47,745 nt of DNA from Caulobacter sp. (GTDB lineage: Bacteria; Pseudomonadota; Alphaproteobacteria; Caulobacterales; Caulobacteraceae): assembly GCA_030652755.1 (NCBI GenBank), contig JAUSPV010000156.1:1-47745 (forward strand). The letters are read 5' to 3'. Every line of letters begins with the position of its first letter. The stretch's first letter is position 1. Below, one piece after another: positions 32,679-41,875 of this stretch. The notes beneath the pieces are model-generated. The model had not been told where the DNA came from, did not search any database, and saw only the letters and a list, made by a program, of their open reading frames with translations. The position numbers and the translations under genes were made by a program.

Positions 32679-34232
32679 TTGCCCACCTCCGCCCCGACTC
32701 TTCGTCTCGTGCTGGGCGACCAGCTGTCGCCGACCCTCGCATCGCTGGCCGGCGCGACGCCGGACGACCTGATCCTGATGGCCGAGGCGCGGGAGGAGGC
32801 GACCTATGTGCGGCATCACAAGCAGAAGATCGCCCTGACCTTCGCGGCGATGCGGTCGTTCGCGGCCGGGCTGGAAGCGCGGGGTCTGCGGGTGCGTTAC
32901 GTGCGAATCGACGCCCCGGCCTCGAGCGGATCGATCGCCGGCGAGCTGGAGCGCGCGATGGCCGAGGCGGGGCCGTTCGGGCGGGTCATCCTCACCGAAT
33001 GCGGCGAATGGCGGCTGCAGACCGCGCTGGCCGCCTTCGCGGCGCGCTGCGCGGTCCCGGTCGAGATCCGTGGCGACGCCCGCTTCCTGTGCAGCCATGC
33101 GGCGTTCGAGGCCTGGGCCCGGGACCGCAAGGAACTGCGCATGGAGTGGTTCTATCGCGAGATGCGCCGCCGTACCGGCCTGCTGATGGACGGCGACCAG
33201 CCGACGGGCGGGCGCTGGAACTTCGACGCCGAGAACCGCAAGCGCCTGCCGGCGGGGATGGGCGTCCCGCGCCGGCGGCGATTCGCGCCGGACGCCGTGG
33301 CGCAGGAGGCCATCGCCGACGTCCAACGGCTGTTCCCCGATCACTTCGGCGCGCTGGAGGCCTTCGGCTGGCCGACCACGGCGGCGCAGGCGGAGGTGGC
33401 GCTGGAGCACTTCCTGCGCGATGCGCTGCCGCTGTTCGGCGACTGGCAGGACGCCATGGCCACCGGCGAGCCGTTCCTGTGGCACAGTCTGGTCTCGACC
33501 GCGATCAACCTCGGCCTTCTCGACCCGCTGGAGGTCTGCCGCCGGGCCGAGGCCGAGTGGAAGGCCGGCCGGGCGCCCCTGAACGCGGTGGAGGGCTTTA
33601 TCCGGCAGATCCTCGGCTGGCGGGAGTTCGTGCGCGGCGTCTACTGGCTGAAGATGCCCGAGTATGGGCGCCGCAACGCCCTGGAGGCCGGCCGCGCGCT
33701 GCCCTGGCTGTTCTGGAGCGGCGAGACCGACATGGTCTGCGTGCGCGAGACGGTGATCGCCGCCCGCGACCACGCCTACGCCCACCACATCCAGCGGCTG
33801 ATGGTCACCGGCAACCTGATGATGCTGCTGGGCGTGCACCCCGACGCGGTCGACGACTGGTACATGACCGTCTTCGCCGACGCCTACGAATGGGTCGAGA
33901 TGCCCAACGCCCGGGGCATGGCCACCTTCGCCGACGGCGGCATTGTCGGGTCAAAGCCCTACGCGGCCAGCGGCGCCTACATCAAGCGGATGAGTGACCA
34001 CTGCGGCGGCTGCCGCTACGACCCGGCGGCGCGGACGGGCGAGGGCGCCTGCCCGTTCAACGCCCTGTATTGGGACTTCCTGATCGGCAACGAGAAGCGC
34101 CTGTCCGGCAACGCGCGGATGGCGATGCCCTACAAGAACCTGGCGCGGTTCAGCGACGCGGAGCGGGCGGCGATCACGGCCTCGGCGGAGGCGGTGCGAG
34201 AGCGGATGGGGGCGGTGGTCCCCGCCGCCTGA
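32679..34232 (+). CDS. Iron-sulfur bacterial cryptochrome/(6-4) photolyase
   Basis: A 517-residue member of the FeS-BCP group, which includes Agrobacterium PhrB and Rhodobacter CryB. These bind FAD, a lumazine antenna and a 4Fe-4S cluster, and repair (6-4) photoproducts or act as light sensors. Four cysteines at 354, 442, 445 and 458 reproduce the cluster spacing of the family (88, 3 and 13 residues). LRLVLGDQLSPTLASL opens the protein, and the helical FAD domain includes MVTGNLMMLLGVHPD. The start is TTG, with only a weak GAAAG site. Its stop abuts the stop of the convergent cfa gene. Confidence 0.92.
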   Translation: MPTSAPTLRLVLGDQLSPTLASLAGATPDDLILMAEAREEATYVRHHKQKIALTFAAMRSFAAGLEARGLRVRYVRIDAPASSGSIAGELERAMAEAGPFGRVILTECGEWRLQTALAAFAARCAVPVEIRGDARFLCSHAAFEAWARDRKELRMEWFYREMRRRTGLLMDGDQPTGGRWNFDAENRKRLPAGMGVPRRRRFAPDAVAQEAIADVQRLFPDHFGALEAFGWPTTAAQAEVALEHFLRDALPLFGDWQDAMATGEPFLWHSLVSTAINLGLLDPLEVCRRAEAEWKAGRAPLNAVEGFIRQILGWREFVRGVYWLKMPEYGRRNALEAGRALPWLFWSGETDMVCVRETVIAARDHAYAHHIQRLMVTGNLMMLLGVHPDAVDDWYMTVFADAYEWVEMPNARGMATFADGGIVGSKPYAASGAYIKRMSDHCGGCRYDPAARTGEGACPFNALYWDFLIGNEKRLSGNARMAMPYKNLARFSDAERAAITASAEAVRERMGAVVPAA

Positions 34233-35474
34233 TCACGCCTTCCCGACGCTCAGCTGGATCACGTCCGTGCGCTCGGTGCGGAAACCCGCCTCGCAGTAGG
34301 CGAGGTAGAAGCGCCACATGCGGCGGAAGCGCTCGTCGAAGCCCTGTCTGCGGATGTCGTCCCAGGCGGCGTCGAAGCGGACCATCCATTCGGACAGGGT
34401 GTCGGCGTAGTCCTGGCCAAAGCGCATCACCGACTGCCAGTCCAGACCCGCGCGGTCGGTCTCCTGCCTCAGGCGCGTCTCGCTGGGCAGCATGCCGCCC
34501 GGGAAGATGTACTTCTGGATGAAGTCGGCCCGCCGACGATAGACGCCGAACAGCTCGTCCCGGATAGTGATGATCTGCAGGCCGGCGCGGCCGCCGGGCG
34601 ACAGCACATCGTGGATCTTGTTGAAGTAGGTCGGCCAGTACTGCTCGCCGACCGCCTCGAACATCTCGATGGAGGCGACGCGGTCAAACTGCCCCTCGAC
34701 GTCGCGATAGTCGATCAGCCGGATATCGGTCTTCTCCGCGAGGCCCTGCTCGAACAGGCGTTTCCGCGCGAAGTCGTACTGTTCCTGGCTGATGGTGATG
34801 CCGGTGACCTTCGCGCCGACTTCCTTCGCCGCGAACTCGGCGAATCCGCCCCAGCCACAGCCGATCTCCAGCACGCTCTGGCCGGGCCGCAGTTCCATCG
34901 AGCGGGCCAGGGCCGCGTACTTCTGCTGCTGGGCCTGGTCCAGCGGCTGGCCGGGCCGCTCGTAGACCGCCGCGCTGTAGGTCATCGTCCGGTCCAGCCA
35001 CTTCGAATAGAAGTGGTTTCCCAGGTCGTAGTGGGCGTGGATGTTCTTGCGGCTGCCCTCGCGGTCGTTCCGGTGCAGCATGTGCATCACGAAGTTGACC
35101 GCCCGCACGATCGGGTTGCCCTCGACCAGCACGTTGAGCCGGTCGAAGTTCATCGCGAACCCGGTCAGCAGGTGGGCCAGGTCCGGCGTGTCCCATTCGT
35201 CGGCCATGTAGCCCTCGGCGAAGCCGATGGCCCCGGCCGTCAGGCACCGGCGCAGGAAGCGGTAGTCCTTGACCTGGACCCGGATGTCGGGCCCCGGCTC
35301 GGTCCCGTTGCAGCGCACCGCTTCGCCGCTGGGCAGCACCCAGACGATGGAGCCATAGCGCCAGTTTTCCGCGCAGATCCGGACAACGGTGCGAAAGACC
35401 GGCGGCGCGCTACGCAACGCCGGTATGTCCCAGCCGGGACCGCTGGAGGCGGGGGTCAGGTCCGTGATCGTCAT
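34233..35474 (-). CDS. cfa: Cyclopropane-fatty-acyl-phospholipid synthase family methyltransferase
   Basis: Adds a methylene or methyl group from SAM to unsaturated acyl chains of membrane phospholipids. The 413-residue protein has HYDLGNHFYSKWLDRTMTYSAAVY, the CFA signature, then SAM motif I VLEIGCGWGGFAEFAAK, and RADFIQKYIFPGGMLPS. The ATG at 35474 has GGGAG upstream. The first 65 bases overlap the end of the DUF1365 gene. In Rhodobacter a similar set of genes belongs to the singlet-oxygen (RpoE/ChrR) response. Confidence 0.93.
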   Translation of the reverse strand: MTITDLTPASSGPGWDIPALRSAPPVFRTVVRICAENWRYGSIVWVLPSGEAVRCNGTEPGPDIRVQVKDYRFLRRCLTAGAIGFAEGYMADEWDTPDLAHLLTGFAMNFDRLNVLVEGNPIVRAVNFVMHMLHRNDREGSRKNIHAHYDLGNHFYSKWLDRTMTYSAAVYERPGQPLDQAQQQKYAALARSMELRPGQSVLEIGCGWGGFAEFAAKEVGAKVTGITISQEQYDFARKRLFEQGLAEKTDIRLIDYRDVEGQFDRVASIEMFEAVGEQYWPTYFNKIHDVLSPGGRAGLQIITIRDELFGVYRRRADFIQKYIFPGGMLPSETRLRQETDRAGLDWQSVMRFGQDYADTLSEWMVRFDAAWDDIRRQGFDERFRRMWRFYLAYCEAGFRTERTDVIQLSVGKA

Positions 35475-36294
35475 CGGCGCTCCCTTCCGTGGCGGCCAAG
35501 GTAACACCGTTTTTTCGCGCAAGGCGAGTATTCAGCGTCGCGGTGCTGGTTCCGATGTCGGGGCCCGCGGGGCGGGGAACAAGGCGGGCGCCCTTCACGA
35601 ACAGGCGAAGCGCCTGCCAGTGGATGCCGAAGACGACCTGAAGGGTCATCAGCGGAAAGCCAAGGAAAAGCCGCAGCATGCGGGCGTCTGTTAGCGGAAT
35701 TCGTTCGGCGCTGAGCGTAGCGGTGAACTCTGCCTCGCCTTCGGTATTCGTCTTGACGATGGCCAGGTTGAGGGTCTCGACGGGCGGGCTGACATCGAAG
35801 CGATACGTTCCGTCCACGCCGTAGAAGGGCGAGACGAACAGCCGCTTCTCCGCCGTCTGGCGCTGGAAGCCGCGTCCGCTGGCCGGGGCCACATAGGCGT
35901 GGGTCTGGCCGAACGTCGAGTTGACCTCGTAGATGACCGCCTCCAGCCCGCCGGCGTCGTCTTCGACGTAGATCAGCGAGATCGGGTTGAAGACAAAGCC
36001 CAGCACACGCGGCATGGCCAGCAGGCGGATGCGGTGCGCCGTCGCCGCCACGCCCGCCTCGGCCAGCCGCTCCAGCGCCCAGCCGCGCAGCGGCCGGCCG
36101 TCCCGCCAGCCGTGGTCGCGGTCATCATGGCTGAACAGGCCGAACCGGCCGCGCCGGATCATCCGCAGGCCGCGCAGGTCCTCGTCGAGCCGGTCGACGT
36201 CGAGGAGAACCTGGAACAGGCGGTAGCGGAAGCCATGGGTCACCGCGCCGGTGCGGCGGTGAGTGGTTTCGCTCTGGTACAGCCAGGCGGTCAT
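35410..36294 (-). CDS. DUF1365 domain protein
   Basis: A 294-residue protein of the DUF1365 family, which nearly always lies beside an FAD-dependent amine-oxidase-like gene and cfa. The core is MTAWLYQSETTHRRTGAVTHGFRYRLFQVLLD, RMIRRGRFGLFSHDDRDHG, MPRVLGFVFNPISLIYV and EKRLFVSPFYGVDGTY. The conserved domain ends near residue 240 (GIHWQALRLFVKGA). The last 40 or so residues look non-conserved and overlap cfa, so a relaxed or frameshifted stop is possible. The start overlaps the upstream gene by 4 bases. Confidence 0.88.
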   Translation of the reverse strand: MTAWLYQSETTHRRTGAVTHGFRYRLFQVLLDVDRLDEDLRGLRMIRRGRFGLFSHDDRDHGWRDGRPLRGWALERLAEAGVAATAHRIRLLAMPRVLGFVFNPISLIYVEDDAGGLEAVIYEVNSTFGQTHAYVAPASGRGFQRQTAEKRLFVSPFYGVDGTYRFDVSPPVETLNLAIVKTNTEGEAEFTATLSAERIPLTDARMLRLFLGFPLMTLQVVFGIHWQALRLFVKGARLVPRPAGPDIGTSTATLNTRLARKNGVTLAATEGSADDDHGPDPRLQRSRLGHTGVA

Positions 36295-37595
36295 GCCGCC
36301 ACGCGCATCGGCGACGGGGCCTCGAAGGCGGCGACCCGATGGTCGACGAAGGCCCAGGGGACCTGCCCGCCCAGGGCCAGCGCCGCCTTCACGCCCGAGG
36401 TGATGCCATCCTCGTGGAAACCGTAGCCGAGCCAGGCGCCGGCGTACCAGACGCCGCCACGGCCCTGTATGCGGCCGAAGCGGCGCTGGGCGGCGAGGGC
36501 GGCGGTGTCGAACTGCGGATGCTCGTAGTCGTAGGCGCCGAAGGTCAGGGCCGGATCGGGCTCGGGGCCATTGAGGCTGACGAACAGCGGCCGGGCCGCG
36601 TCGATGCCCTGCAGATTGTTCATCCAGTATGTGACGTAAGGCGCTGTTTCTCCGCCGGAATTGTCGATGTAGTTCCAGCTTCCCCAGGCCTGCGGGCGCT
36701 CGGGCATCAGGCGAGGGTCGCGGTGCAGGACGGCGCGGTTGGGCGCGTAGCGGATGGCCTCGAGCAGCGCCGCCTCCTCAGCGTCGGCGTCCTCGCCCAG
36801 CAGTCGCCGCGCCTGGTCGGAGTGGCAGGCCAGGATGACGTCGTCGAAGCGGTCCTCGTGGCCAGACGCGTCGCGGACAATCACGCCGCCGGCCTGCCGC
36901 CGGACCGAGACGACAGGCGCGCCGGCGCGGATCGAGCCGGCGAGGGCCTGCTCCAGCTTGCCGACATAGCTCTGGCTGCCGCCGACCACCGTCCGCCACA
37001 GTGAGGGGCGGAACTGCAGCAGGCTGTGGTTGGACAGGAAGCGCAGGAAACTGCGGGCCGGGAAATCGCCGATGCCGGCCTCGGTCGTCGACCAGATGGC
37101 CGCGCCCATCGGCAGCAGGTAGCGGTCGCGAAAGCCGTTGCCGAACCGGCGCAGCTTGAGCCATGCGCCCAGGGTCAGGTCATCGATGTCCGGGCGCAGC
37201 AATTCGGAGCGGGCCAGGGCATTGAACCGGCCGATGTCGGCCAGCATGCCCAGGAAGTCGGGCCGCAGCAGGTTGCGCTTCTGGGCGAAGACGCCGCGCG
37301 GGAAGCTGGACGACCATTCCACCCCGCCGCCGGCGCAGGCGAAGCTCATGTCCGTGGAGCGGGTCTCGACGTCCAGCGCCGCGAACAGGCCGCAGAGGTT
37401 GGGGTAGTTCTGCGCGTTGTAGACAATGAAGCCGGTGTCCACGGCGATCGCGACGCCGTCGTAGTCGATGGTCACGGTGTTGGCGTGCCCGCCCACGCGG
37501 GCGTCCTGTTCGTAGACGACGACCTCGCGGCTGTCCTTCAGGGACCACGCGGCGCCCAGACCGGCCACGCCGGCGCCGATGACGGCTGTTCTCAT
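36291..37595 (-). CDS. FAD-dependent amine oxidase-like oxidoreductase
   Basis: A 434-residue flavoprotein. VIGAGVAGLGAAWSL at the N-terminus is the dinucleotide-binding loop, followed by VVVYEQDARVGGHANTVTIDYDG, typical of the family that accompanies DUF1365 and cfa. The C-terminal FAD motif is VWYAGAWLGYGFHEDGITSG. The reaction is unproven; homologues are suspected to act on modified fatty acids. It overlaps the DUF1365 gene by 4 bases and follows the photolyase gene closely. Confidence 0.87.
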   Translation of the reverse strand: MRTAVIGAGVAGLGAAWSLKDSREVVVYEQDARVGGHANTVTIDYDGVAIAVDTGFIVYNAQNYPNLCGLFAALDVETRSTDMSFACAGGGVEWSSSFPRGVFAQKRNLLRPDFLGMLADIGRFNALARSELLRPDIDDLTLGAWLKLRRFGNGFRDRYLLPMGAAIWSTTEAGIGDFPARSFLRFLSNHSLLQFRPSLWRTVVGGSQSYVGKLEQALAGSIRAGAPVVSVRRQAGGVIVRDASGHEDRFDDVILACHSDQARRLLGEDADAEEAALLEAIRYAPNRAVLHRDPRLMPERPQAWGSWNYIDNSGGETAPYVTYWMNNLQGIDAARPLFVSLNGPEPDPALTFGAYDYEHPQFDTAALAAQRRFGRIQGRGGVWYAGAWLGYGFHEDGITSGVKAALALGGQVPWAFVDHRVAAFEAPSPMRVAA

Positions 37596-37607
37596 GACGG
37601 CATTTCC

Positions 37608-39071
37608 TCAGGCGGCCTTGACGGCGGCATACGCATCCAACGCGCGGGCACGGGCATTGGGGTGGTCGATAACAGGACGGGGGTAGGTGCGACCCAGCCT
37701 GACGCCCGCGGCGACGAGGCGGCCTTCGGAGGCGGTCCACGGCTGGTGGATGACATCATTGGGCAGCTTGGCCAGTTCGGGAACCCAGCGTCTGACATAG
37801 ACGCCGTCGGGGTCGAACTTCTCGCCCTGGGTGATGGGGTTGAAGATCCGGAACCACGGCGAGGCGTCCGCGCCGGACCCGGCCACCCACTGCCAGTTGG
37901 CGGCGTTCTGGGCGATGTCGGCGTCGACCAGCGTGTCGCGGAACCAGGCTTCGCCTTCGCGCCAGTCGATCATCAGATGCTTGATCAGGAAGGAGGCGAC
38001 GATCATCCGCACGCGATTGTGCATGAAGCCGGTGGCCCACAGCTCGCGCATGCCGGCGTCGACGATCGGGTAGCCGGTCCGGCCGGTCCGCCACGCCTTC
38101 AGCGCCGACGGATCATCACGCCAGACGAAACGGTCGAACTCCGGCTTGAAGTTGGCGGTGGGCAGGTCGGGCCAGTGGAACAGCAGGTGGTGGTTGAACT
38201 CGCGCCAGCCGAGCTCGGCGAGGAACTTGGCGGCCTGGTCGGCGGGGGCGTCGCCGGCGTCCGTAGCGGCCTGCGTGGCGCGCCAGACCTGGCGGGGGCC
38301 GATCTCGCCAAAGTGCAGGTGGGGCGACAGGCGCGACGTGCCCTCCACGCCGGGCAGGTTGCGCTGGTCGGCATAGGCCTTCACCGGTCCGTCCAGAAAC
38401 AGGTCGAGCAAGGCCCGCGCGCCGGCTTCGCCCGGCGTCCAGATGTCGAAGCCGGCGGACCAGTCCGGACGGGTCGGGTGCAGACCCCAGTCGGCCAGCG
38501 CCTCGCTGTCGGGCCATGCGGTCGGCGCGGCAAGGGAACCAGGCGTGGGGCAAGCCGGCCGCTCGACGTGTACGGCCCGCGCGGCGCGCCAGAACGGCGT
38601 GAACACCTTGTAGGGATCGCCCGAGCCGGACTTCACCGTCCAGGGCTCGACCAGCAGGCCGCCGTCGAATGACGCCGTTTCGATCCCCTCGGCGCGCAGG
38701 TCGGACTTCAGGGCGCTGTCGCGGGCCACCGAATGCTTGTCGTAGAGACGGTTCCAGACCACCGCCCCGGCGCCCGTCGTGGCGACAATCTCGCCGATCT
38801 GGTGGACCGGATCGCCGCGCCGCAGGATCAGCCGCGAGCCCAGCGCCTTCAGGGACGCGTCCAGCGAGGCCAGCGACTTGTCCAGCCACCACAGGCTGGC
38901 CCCGCCGAGCGGCGGCGCGGTCTCGTCCAGGACATAGAGCGGAATGATCGGACGGCCCGACGCCACGGCCGCCGCCAGGGCGGGGTTGTCAGACAGGCGC
39001 AGATCCTGTCGGAACCAGACGATGGCCGGGCCGTCGGGGTCTTCCCGCATATGATCCGAAGCGACGCTCAC
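37608..39071 (-). CDS. phrB: Class I deoxyribodipyrimidine photolyase (CPD photolyase)
   Basis: Uses blue light and FAD to split cyclobutane pyrimidine dimers. The 487-residue protein starts its antenna domain with IVWFRQDLRLSDNPAL. FAD-domain motifs include TSRLSPHLHFGEIGPRQVW, ELGWREFNHHLL, MRELWATGFMHNRVRMIVASFLIKHLMIDWREGEAWF and DADIAQNAANWQWVAGSG, all typical of class I enzymes. It heads the cluster phr, FAD oxidoreductase, DUF1365, cfa. The second, unrelated photolyase-like gene lies convergent at the far end of the same cluster. Confidence 0.95.
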   Translation of the reverse strand: MSVASDHMREDPDGPAIVWFRQDLRLSDNPALAAAVASGRPIIPLYVLDETAPPLGGASLWWLDKSLASLDASLKALGSRLILRRGDPVHQIGEIVATTGAGAVVWNRLYDKHSVARDSALKSDLRAEGIETASFDGGLLVEPWTVKSGSGDPYKVFTPFWRAARAVHVERPACPTPGSLAAPTAWPDSEALADWGLHPTRPDWSAGFDIWTPGEAGARALLDLFLDGPVKAYADQRNLPGVEGTSRLSPHLHFGEIGPRQVWRATQAATDAGDAPADQAAKFLAELGWREFNHHLLFHWPDLPTANFKPEFDRFVWRDDPSALKAWRTGRTGYPIVDAGMRELWATGFMHNRVRMIVASFLIKHLMIDWREGEAWFRDTLVDADIAQNAANWQWVAGSGADASPWFRIFNPITQGEKFDPDGVYVRRWVPELAKLPNDVIHQPWTASEGRLVAAGVRLGRTYPRPVIDHPNARARALDAYAAVKAA

Positions 39072-39191
39072 GCCACTGCTACGCGGCCCCGCCCGTTCCG
39101 GATCATCACGCAGGGTGACCGGCGGCGCGATACCTGCCGCCCATGCCAGCCTCGACAGGAGACCCGGGCCGTCAGGCCGTCATACGGCCTC

Positions 39192-40022
39192 TCAGCCGGC
39201 GTTTCTGACCTTGCCGGCGTCGCGGGCGCGCAGGTGAATCTCGTACATCTTGATGTCGCGCTGCCAGCGCGCGTGGGACGAAATGCCCGAGATGACGAAG
39301 CCATAGAGGCCGGCCTTCCACAGGCCGCGCATCAGGTAGTGCTTCAGGAAATAGAACGGGGGCCCGGCGATCACGCGCAGCGCCACGCTCCACATCGGTT
39401 TGAGTTTCGACTCGCGAGCCCTGGAAGAGCTGCTGCGGTTCATCTTCTCGCTGAAATGGGCGAAGTCGCGGAACGAATAGTGGAGCACATAGCCCTTCAG
39501 CTTGCCGACGGTGACGCCCTTGGGGACCTCGAACTGGTCCCAGGCGCGATGGTCCGGGGCGCGGACGACGCGCATGTCATAGAACTTGTTCCGCATGATA
39601 TGCCGCAGGTTGTACCAGGGCTCCCCGACGGGCGGCGCGGTGATGAAGGTCAGCTCGTAGACGCTGTGCGGCGGCTCACCCTTGGCGAACAGGCCGCGGA
39701 TCTCCGCGATCAGCTCGTCGGTGAGCACTTCGTCAGCATCGAGATCCAGGATCCAGGGGTGCAGCGCCCTGTCCTCGGCGGCGCGCTTCTGGCCGCCGTT
39801 GCCCAGCCAGGGCTGGTGGAAGACCCGGGCGCCCAGGCCCTCGGCGATGGCCACCGTGTCATCGGTGGAACCGGAGTCGACGATGACCACGTCATCGGTC
39901 ACCCGCAGGGCCGCCGCGATGACTTCGCCGATCCTGGCGGCCTCGTTCTGGGTCCGGATGCAGCAGGACACCGGGACCTTGCCGGTGTTCGCTGGAGCCT
40001 GGCTCTGGGCCGGCGAAGTCAT
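39192..40022 (-). CDS. Family 2 glycosyltransferase, LPS core type
   Basis: A 276-residue GT-A glycosyltransferase. VSCCIRTQNEAARIGEVIAAAL and VVIVDSGSTDDTVAIAE form the nucleotide-sugar site, and LDLDADEVLTDEL holds the metal-binding DxD-like motif. The C-terminal part (FLKHYLMRGLWKAGLYGFVISG) resembles WaaE/KdtX-like enzymes that add sugars to the inner core of lipopolysaccharide. The ATG at 40022 is chosen; upstream ATGs would overlap the divergent glycosyltransferase start. Neighbouring genes are also LPS genes. Confidence 0.85.
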   Translation of the reverse strand: MTSPAQSQAPANTGKVPVSCCIRTQNEAARIGEVIAAALRVTDDVVIVDSGSTDDTVAIAEGLGARVFHQPWLGNGGQKRAAEDRALHPWILDLDADEVLTDELIAEIRGLFAKGEPPHSVYELTFITAPPVGEPWYNLRHIMRNKFYDMRVVRAPDHRAWDQFEVPKGVTVGKLKGYVLHYSFRDFAHFSEKMNRSSSSRARESKLKPMWSVALRVIAGPPFYFLKHYLMRGLWKAGLYGFVISGISSHARWQRDIKMYEIHLRARDAGKVRNAG

Positions 40023-40086
40023 GGGGCGATCCTGGTCGGAATCCGATGTGCGCCTTGACCTTTTAGAGGGCTTCACGGAAAACGCC

Positions 40087-40860
40087 ATGGTGAACCCGAC
40101 CGCAATTCCCGGGCCCGCCACGGCGGCCGACGACAATAGCTACAGCGTGGTGGTCACCAGTTGCGGGCGCTTCGACCTGCTGCGCCACACCCTGGAATCC
40201 CTGCTGCCCTTGCTCGATCCGCCGCCCGCCGAGATCCTCGTCATTGAGGATTCCGGCGACGCCTCGGTGCGTGAGGCCCTGGCAGGTCTCGAGAGCCCGG
40301 TCCGGGTGATGGTCAATGACCGTCAGCTGGGTCAGATGGCCTCCATCGATCTGGCCTATGGACAGGTGCGGACGCCCTTCGTGTTTCACTGCGAGGACGA
40401 CTGGGAGTTCTTCCGGACCGGCTTCATCGCCGAATCGTTCGCGCTGCTGCACGCCCGGCCGGACATCAGCATGGTCGGGCTGCGCCCTCGCCACGAGCTC
40501 AACCCCCTGGTCCGGGCGACGCCGGAGGAAACCCTCCAGGGTGTCCGCTTCTTCGCCATGGACCCCCAGAAGCACCCTGAATACTTCAGCTATTCGTTCA
40601 ATCCCGGCCTGCGGCGGATGGCCGATTACCACGCCATCGGCCCTTTCGCGCCGCTCGGCCATGAGGGCGACGTCTCCTACGCCTTCAAGCTGGCGGGCTT
40701 CCGGATCGCCAATCTGGAGGAGCCGGCGGTGCGCCACATCGGTGATGGCCGCCATGTCGAGGATCCGACCCTGCCGCCCAAGGCGAGGACTTTCCTGGCT
40801 CGGCTCAATCGCTCCATCCAGAAGCGCCTCAAGCGCATTCGCCGCCGTCTCGGGGAATAG
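40087..40860 (+). CDS. Family 2 glycosyltransferase
   Basis: A 257-residue glycosyltransferase with YSVVVTSCGRFDLLRHTLESLL and ILVIEDSGD at the nucleotide-binding end and FVFHCEDDWEFFRTGF as the acidic metal motif. The acceptor is unknown. The C-terminus is very basic (RLNRSIQKRLKRIRRRLGE), suggesting membrane-surface contact. It is divergent from the WaaE-like gene and 52 bases upstream of the lipid A acyltransferase, pointing to LPS or surface-glycan synthesis. Confidence 0.83.
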   Translation: MVNPTAIPGPATAADDNSYSVVVTSCGRFDLLRHTLESLLPLLDPPPAEILVIEDSGDASVREALAGLESPVRVMVNDRQLGQMASIDLAYGQVRTPFVFHCEDDWEFFRTGFIAESFALLHARPDISMVGLRPRHELNPLVRATPEETLQGVRFFAMDPQKHPEYFSYSFNPGLRRMADYHAIGPFAPLGHEGDVSYAFKLAGFRIANLEEPAVRHIGDGRHVEDPTLPPKARTFLARLNRSIQKRLKRIRRRLGE

Positions 40861-40912
40861 CCGCCCGGGCGTCAGCGTTGCGCCCGCCGCCCGGCGCGAT
40901 TAGTTAGCGGCC

Positions 40913-41875
40913 ATGAGTAAACCCCGTCCCAGCGGCCTGCAGGGCCTTGTCTGGCGGTTTGAGGCCGTGGGCTTCGATCTGCTCACGGCGATCTGCCGGC
41001 TGTTTCCGGTGGACGTCATCTCCGACTTCGGCGGCGCGGCCGCCCGGCTTATCGGTCCGCTGACCTCGACCCATCGCACGGCGCGCGAGAATCTGATGCT
41101 CGCCTTTCCGGACATGGACGAGGCCGAACGCCAACGGCTGCTGACCGCCCAATGGGACAACACCGGCCGGACGATGTTCGAGTTTCCGCTGATGGATCGC
41201 ATCCTGCCGTCCACCGGTCGGGTGGAGATGGTCAACGCCGAACGGCTGGCCGAGATTTCGCGCGATCGCGAGGCCGTGGTGTTCGTATCGGGCCACCTGT
41301 CGAACTGGGAAGTCATGCCCGCGGCCATCGTCGACCAGGGCGTCGACTGCCTGATGACCTACCGCGCGGCCAACAATCCCTATGTCGACAAGCGGATCAG
41401 GGACGCCCGTTATCGCTATGGCGTTCGCCTCTTCGCGCCCAAGGGCGGGGAGGGGGCCAAGGAACTGCTCGAGGCGCTCGGCAACGGCCAGTCCGTCGCC
41501 CTGATGAACGACCAGAAATTCAACGCCGGCCTGCCTGTCCCCTTCTTTGGCCATCCGGCCATGACGGCGCCCGGACCGACCCGGCTGGCCCTGCGGTTCG
41601 GGACGGTTTTGCAGCCCATGTCCGTGGAACGCCTGAAGGGCGCCCGGTTCCGGGTCATTGTTCACCCGCCCATCGCTGTCGAGCGAACCGGCGACCGCGC
41701 GGCGGATATCGAGGCCGGGGTCCGGAAGGTGAACGCCTTCCTTGAAGACTGCGTGCGCAAACGCCCGGAAGAATGGTTCTGGGTCCATCGCCGCTGGCCG
41801 AACGAAACCTACGCCGCCCTCCGCGCCTCCCAACGCGCCGCAGCCGACCAACCAGAGAAAGTCCAGACCTCATGA
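40913..41875 (+). CDS. Lipid A biosynthesis late acyltransferase (LpxL/HtrB family)
   Basis: A 320-residue inner-membrane acyltransferase that would add a secondary acyl chain to lipid A. VFVSGHLSNWEVMPAAI contains the HX4E motif (His128, Glu133), and RTARENLMLAFPDM and NDQKFNAGLPVPFFG are family landmarks. Whether it is LpxL- or LpxM-like cannot be told. Its stop overlaps the hldD start as ATGA, so it is co-translated with the heptose epimerase. Confidence 0.92.
   Translation: MSKPRPSGLQGLVWRFEAVGFDLLTAICRLFPVDVISDFGGAAARLIGPLTSTHRTARENLMLAFPDMDEAERQRLLTAQWDNTGRTMFEFPLMDRILPSTGRVEMVNAERLAEISRDREAVVFVSGHLSNWEVMPAAIVDQGVDCLMTYRAANNPYVDKRIRDARYRYGVRLFAPKGGEGAKELLEALGNGQSVALMNDQKFNAGLPVPFFGHPAMTAPGPTRLALRFGTVLQPMSVERLKGARFRVIVHPPIAVERTGDRAADIEAGVRKVNAFLEDCVRKRPEEWFWVHRRWPNETYAALRASQRAAADQPEKVQTS

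Noticed and set aside
30723-33839. A 1038-codon minus-strand frame that could look like a fusion including the sulfurtransferase
   Set aside because: Only its end (30723-31574) is the real sseA; the rest is out of frame with cysK and antisense to the cryptochrome gene.
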